45,066 bases of DNA, from NCBI GenBank assembly GCA_018400615.1, contig JAGYML010000005.1, positions 1 through 45,066 of the forward strand, read 5' to 3'. This document shows, in pieces, positions 41,754-45,066 of this stretch; positions within the stretch are counted from its first letter, which is position 1, and each line of letters starts with the position of its first letter. A program made the translations under genes and the position numbers. This stretch comes from a bacterium. Lineage in GTDB: Bacteria; Bacillota_I; Bacilli_A; Izemoplasmatales; Izemoplasmataceae. The notes under the pieces are model-generated. The model had not been told where the DNA came from, searched no databases, and saw only the letters and a list, made by a program, of their open reading frames with translations.

Positions 41754-44087
41754 ATGAAAAAGATTTTTACAGCCATCGCCACAATGCTTTTGGCACTGAC
41801 ACTCGTAGCTTGTGATCCAAGCACCGAGGAAGGTTTTGTAGACATTACGTTGCAAAGTGATGTCACAGAAGCGCAGTTGTCACAAAATCCATCCAATGTG
41901 ACTGAAGGCATGGATGTGACTGTGACCGCCAGTGAAGTGGATGGGTATGCATTTTCCGCCTGGGTAAATACGGAAAACGGCACTGAACTTTCAACTGAAA
42001 GGACGTATACTTTCAATGTTGAAGAACCATTGACGCTTGAGGCGGTCTATGAAGAAGCTCAAAACGAAGAGCCCTCACTCAGCCTTTCAAGCAATGTGTC
42101 GGGTGAAAGCTGGACAGTATCAGATCAAGGGCCCTATGAAAATGGGGATGAAGTGCTTGTTGAAGCTGATGAAAAAGATACGTTCACCTTTGTTCATTGG
42201 ATAGACAAGGCGTCTGAGACGGTTGTCAGTGAAGAGAGAAGCTTTACTTACACAATCGATGGAGACACGACCCTTGAGGCCGTGTACGAAGACACTCTTG
42301 AACCGAGCGAACGTACAGCGCAAACCGTAGTCGACGAAGCTACGAGTGATACGGCGTATCTTGATACACTGATGAGTGACTTCAATACGGATGAGGGAAT
42401 GGCTATGAGTATGCACATGGCCTTCGAACAAAAAGACCCAGACACCAGTGAAACTGTTGTGTATGACATGCAGGTTGATTTGAGCACTACCACCAGCGAT
42501 GAAAGTACACTTACCAAGCTGAATATGTCCATGGAAACACCTGACATGCCACAAAGCCCATTGAACATGACGGTGTTCATGGAAGAAAATGCGCAGTCCA
42601 CGACGATTACTATGGATGCACAGATGCTGCTTGACATGATTCAAGACCAGGAAGAAGGCATTGATTTAAGAACGCTTCTGGACTTGAACAGCGATTACAT
42701 CCATTATACGATTCCCCATGATTTGGAGGGAACTGATCAGGAAGTTATCCTCGATCAGTTGATGGATGAACTGTACATTGAATTGTATGGACCCGATTAT
42801 AATGAAGAAGATCTTCCTGATTTGGATCAGGCGAGTTTGAATACGCTTTTTGAAAACATGCGCGACATGATGACGTTCATGAGCTTTGCCCATCTATCAG
42901 AATATGATGATGTTGAACTCACGATGGACCGTGAAGGCGCAATAGCCAAAGGCACCCTTTCCATGGGTGGTGATGCACTTGAAGCTTTCGCAAGAGACTT
43001 GTTTGAAGAAGTCTATACTACTTTGGAATTGCTGGATGAAAACGATGAACTCACGCCTTATTCAGACTACATTACTTCACAGGAATACACTATGGCCATG
43101 GGAATCATTGGGGTCATTCCGGATATCAACATCTTTTTGGATTACGATGCTGAAAATGAAATCATGAACATCGATGTGGATGTTTACACGCTCTTGAATT
43201 TCTTCATGGAAGGCACAAGCGGATTTGAAAATGTGTCTGATATTACCATGGAGATGGCCATGGATAAAGGTGTCACCATTGATGATAGTATAACGGAGTC
43301 TGAAAGCCTTGAAAGCATCGTTGAAGAATTCGTGCAAATCATGACGGTCGTTGACTCAAAGGCTTACTTTGGAGCGGTTGCAAGTGATGGAGAGATTCCA
43401 CTCGGTACCCACACCCTTGAAGAACTGGAAAGTATGGGACACGCTTTTGACATTCCGTATATCGATAAGACAAAGAGCACTTTGGAACTCGTTGAAGAGG
43501 ATTCCACCAGTTCACCAACCTACCTCATTAGACTTTATTATACTCATAGTGGTGAACCGGTATTCGTCAATACACCAATCTCTCTGAGCGCTATTGACAC
43601 GGTTCTTGAAAACGAACCGACCACAAGAGAAGACGTCCTCGATATACTTGCGCTTGTGGACGATGAACATTTTGAACTCTATTCCGTAATGGGCAGCATG
43701 ATTGATCAGTTAATGGAAGAAGCGGTCGTTGAGGAACCCGATGTGCCACTTCCAGAAAGCGACCTGGTCACAGCCAGCGAACCTGATTTCTTTACCCGAT
43801 ATACAGGCTCGATATTGACTGATTTCAACACGCCTGATGATACAACGGACTTGTATTTTTACGCAGTGGACGCAACCCCTGAAGATGTAAAAACATTCTA
43901 TTCGGATTATTACACATCCGCTGATGAATGGAGTGTAGCCCAGGAAGAACAAACCAGCGATGGGTACACGCTGAATTATTATAGTGAAACAGTTGGGTAC
44001 AGTTTACAAATCAATATTTCAAACACCAGTGACTATGATTCAGGTATTCAATACAGCGTGTATGTGATTGATATGTACACGGTTTAG
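41754..44087 (+). CDS. Large acidic lipoprotein with two InlB-like B-repeats
   Basis: Surface lipoprotein of 777 residues. Signal peptide with lipobox LVAC (lipidated C20). Two tandem repeats of about 65 residues (about 27-92 and 97-165) share the pattern GYAFSAWV...YTFNV...TLEAVYEE / FTFVHWI...FTYTI...TLEAVYED, typical of divergent InlB B-repeat domains found in surface proteins. A long beta-rich, Met- and Asp/Glu-rich region (about 170-690) with repeated MSM/MEM strands follows, perhaps an LppX/LolA-like lipid-binding fold, then a C-terminal domain of about 85 residues. GGAGG precedes ATG 41754 by eight bases. Function unknown; the acidity fits a saline environment. Confidence 0.8.
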   Translation: MKKIFTAIATMLLALTLVACDPSTEEGFVDITLQSDVTEAQLSQNPSNVTEGMDVTVTASEVDGYAFSAWVNTENGTELSTERTYTFNVEEPLTLEAVYEEAQNEEPSLSLSSNVSGESWTVSDQGPYENGDEVLVEADEKDTFTFVHWIDKASETVVSEERSFTYTIDGDTTLEAVYEDTLEPSERTAQTVVDEATSDTAYLDTLMSDFNTDEGMAMSMHMAFEQKDPDTSETVVYDMQVDLSTTTSDESTLTKLNMSMETPDMPQSPLNMTVFMEENAQSTTITMDAQMLLDMIQDQEEGIDLRTLLDLNSDYIHYTIPHDLEGTDQEVILDQLMDELYIELYGPDYNEEDLPDLDQASLNTLFENMRDMMTFMSFAHLSEYDDVELTMDREGAIAKGTLSMGGDALEAFARDLFEEVYTTLELLDENDELTPYSDYITSQEYTMAMGIIGVIPDINIFLDYDAENEIMNIDVDVYTLLNFFMEGTSGFENVSDITMEMAMDKGVTIDDSITESESLESIVEEFVQIMTVVDSKAYFGAVASDGEIPLGTHTLEELESMGHAFDIPYIDKTKSTLELVEEDSTSSPTYLIRLYYTHSGEPVFVNTPISLSAIDTVLENEPTTREDVLDILALVDDEHFELYSVMGSMIDQLMEEAVVEEPDVPLPESDLVTASEPDFFTRYTGSILTDFNTPDDTTDLYFYAVDATPEDVKTFYSDYYTSADEWSVAQEEQTSDGYTLNYYSETVGYSLQINISNTSDYDSGIQYSVYVIDMYTV

Positions 44088-44103
44088 CATTCAATGTTTT
44101 ATA

Positions 44104-44138
44104 ACCCCTGAAGCGCTCCTTAGCTTCAGGGGTTTTTA
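44104..44138 (+). terminator. Intrinsic terminator after the lipoprotein gene
   Basis: ACCCCTGAAGC (44104-44114) pairs with GCTTCAGGGGT (44123-44133), followed by T5. Confidence 0.9.
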
Positions 44139-44261
44139 TATGGCTGCTTCTTTTCGGGATGATTTTATATATAAACCCCATGATTCCATTTGTGCACTGT
44201 GTTAATATTACTTTATAGGCCGCACGTAATAAAAAAGAACCAACCTTTTGGAGTGAGCCAA

Positions 44262-44297
44262 ATGGAAAAAACGGATGAAAAGGATTTGAGATCATGA
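44262..44297 (+). CDS. Possible 11-codon leader ORF
   Basis: MEKTDEKDLRS, with GGAG eight bases upstream. Its TGA overlaps the start of the next gene as ATGA, so it could couple translation of the DUF2785 gene. No codon bias typical of amino-acid attenuation is evident. Confidence 0.35.
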   Translation: MEKTDEKDLRS

Positions 44298-45066
44298 ACG
44301 ATTCATTATTCAAACAGCTGCTTCATATAAAGTCTCGGGGCTATGTATTCAAGGACTTGAACAAAAGAGCTTTGGTGGATGCAACGCTTGAAGCCATTGG
44401 TCACAAAGACAGTAAGAAGCGCGACGATTTGATTTATCCGGTCTTGGGACATTTGTTAAAGGATGGGCATCTAAGTGAAAATCATTTGAAAGATATATTG
44501 TATGTGTTGCTGGATTCAAACCATTTGATGTATGATTTGGATAATGTCCATGCTTACAGTGTATTGACCAGAAGTTTTTCTGCTTTGCAGATTGGCGTGG
44601 TATTGGAAGTCCACCTCCAGCAGCAGCTTATTGAGAGACCAGCCATTGAATATGCTTTTGATACTTTTCTTGATTACTTTGAAAAAGAACAGGTGTTTGA
44701 CGGCTACAATAAGGAAGTTGGTTGGATGCATTCGATTGCACATAGTGCAGATGTATTCAAAGAGTTTATGCAGATTCCATGGTTGGGTGAAACTAAAATC
44801 AAGCTAATATTTGAAGCCATTGGTCAAAAAATGAAACAAAGCACCCACTGTTTCATTTTCAACGAAGATGAACGGATGGCAGTAGCGCTTAAAAGCGGAA
44901 TTGAAAGACATATACTCTCTGAAAATTATCTGAAGGAATGGATCGACAAAGTTGCTACTTATGACAAGCCATCTACCTTACCTGAACAGATCTATCTTGA
45001 GAACAATGTCAAAAACTTCTTGAGATCATTATATTTTAGATTGGTTGGATGCGAGCATTATAAGGC
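44294..45066 (+). CDS. DUF2785-family protein, 3'-truncated by the window
   Basis: The frame is open to the right edge (257 codons visible). The first part is helical; the segment EVGWMHSIAHSADVFKEFM near residue 150 is the signature of DUF2785 proteins, whose function is unknown. No signal peptide or membrane helix is seen. It begins within the last codons of a short leader ORF (ATGA overlap), with AAAGGA nine bases before the ATG. The 200 bases upstream contain a terminator and no other gene. Confidence 0.75.
   Translation, partial: MNDSLFKQLLHIKSRGYVFKDLNKRALVDATLEAIGHKDSKKRDDLIYPVLGHLLKDGHLSENHLKDILYVLLDSNHLMYDLDNVHAYSVLTRSFSALQIGVVLEVHLQQQLIERPAIEYAFDTFLDYFEKEQVFDGYNKEVGWMHSIAHSADVFKEFMQIPWLGETKIKLIFEAIGQKMKQSTHCFIFNEDERMAVALKSGIERHILSENYLKEWIDKVATYDKPSTLPEQIYLENNVKNFLRSLYFRLVGCEHYK

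Noticed and set aside
1-45066. Reassigned TGA (Trp) code, as in mycoplasmas
   Set aside because: TGA ends many genes at the expected lengths and tight spacings (GPH, GH2, MalF, hydS) and Trp is written TGG.
1-45066. CRISPR array, tRNA, rRNA, insertion sequence or prophage
   Set aside because: I saw no regular spaced repeats, cloverleaf-like segment, rRNA segment, transposase or integrase motif.

Overview
The window reads as chromosomal DNA of a low-to-mid-GC monoderm (Bacillota/Mycoplasmatota type), probably an anaerobic, fermentative, salt-adapted bacterium. The reasons are strong GGAGG-type ribosome binding sites, lipobox solute-binding lipoproteins, LacI/PadR/Rex regulators, a trimeric NAD-linked [FeFe] hydrogenase and very acidic secreted lipoproteins. 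TGA is used as a stop and TGG as Trp, so the code is the standard bacterial one. I cannot name the genus. I see no transposase, integrase, CRISPR array, tRNA or rRNA.

Layout. (1) 1-16 kb: beta-glycan use. A GPH sugar symporter (cut by the left edge) overlaps a GH2 glycosidase. After a membrane GGDEF protein and a ThpR-type RNA 2',3'-cyclic phosphodiesterase come a GH3 beta-glucosidase, a LacI repressor, a GH94 beta-glucoside phosphorylase, two MalF/MalG-type permeases, a DUF624 protein and a separately promoted binding lipoprotein. CCGG-centred palindromes at the GH94 and binding-protein promoters look like the LacI operators. The importer has no local ATPase. (2) 16.3-20.6 kb: a monocistronic heliorhodopsin gene on the minus strand, a degenerate PlsY-family protein, then a beta-lactamase-fold hydrolase, a nucleotidyltransferase-fold protein, an HExxH protein and a small membrane protein. 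(3) 20.6-27.5 kb, minus strand: nadC-nadA-nadB and a pair of ABC exporter half-transporters. (4) 27.7-37.2 kb: a divergent hydrogenase locus. Minus strand: rex, a thioredoxin-like [2Fe-2S] ferredoxin, a PAS-containing sensory (group C) [FeFe] hydrogenase, a SpoIIE/PP2C phosphatase and a second (group B-like) [FeFe] hydrogenase. Plus strand: the three subunits of an NAD-linked, probably bifurcating hydrogenase. (5) 37.2-45 kb: a DUF2161 nuclease-fold protein, a microbial rhodopsin with the NDQ motif of light-driven sodium pumps, a HAAS/PadR pair under a promoter studded with inverted half-sites, two small proteins, a large acidic lipoprotein with two InlB-like repeats and a DUF2785 protein cut by the right edge.

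The most striking content is the co-occurrence, within about 22 kb, of a heliorhodopsin, an NDQ sodium-pump rhodopsin and a complete hydrogen-producing plus hydrogen-sensing locus. A plausible reading is a fermenter that disposes of electrons as H2, senses redox state and H2 through Rex and HydS/PP2C, and supplements its sodium gradient with light; that gradient could drive the GPH sugar symporter. No retinal or carotenoid synthesis gene is visible here, so the chromophore source is open.
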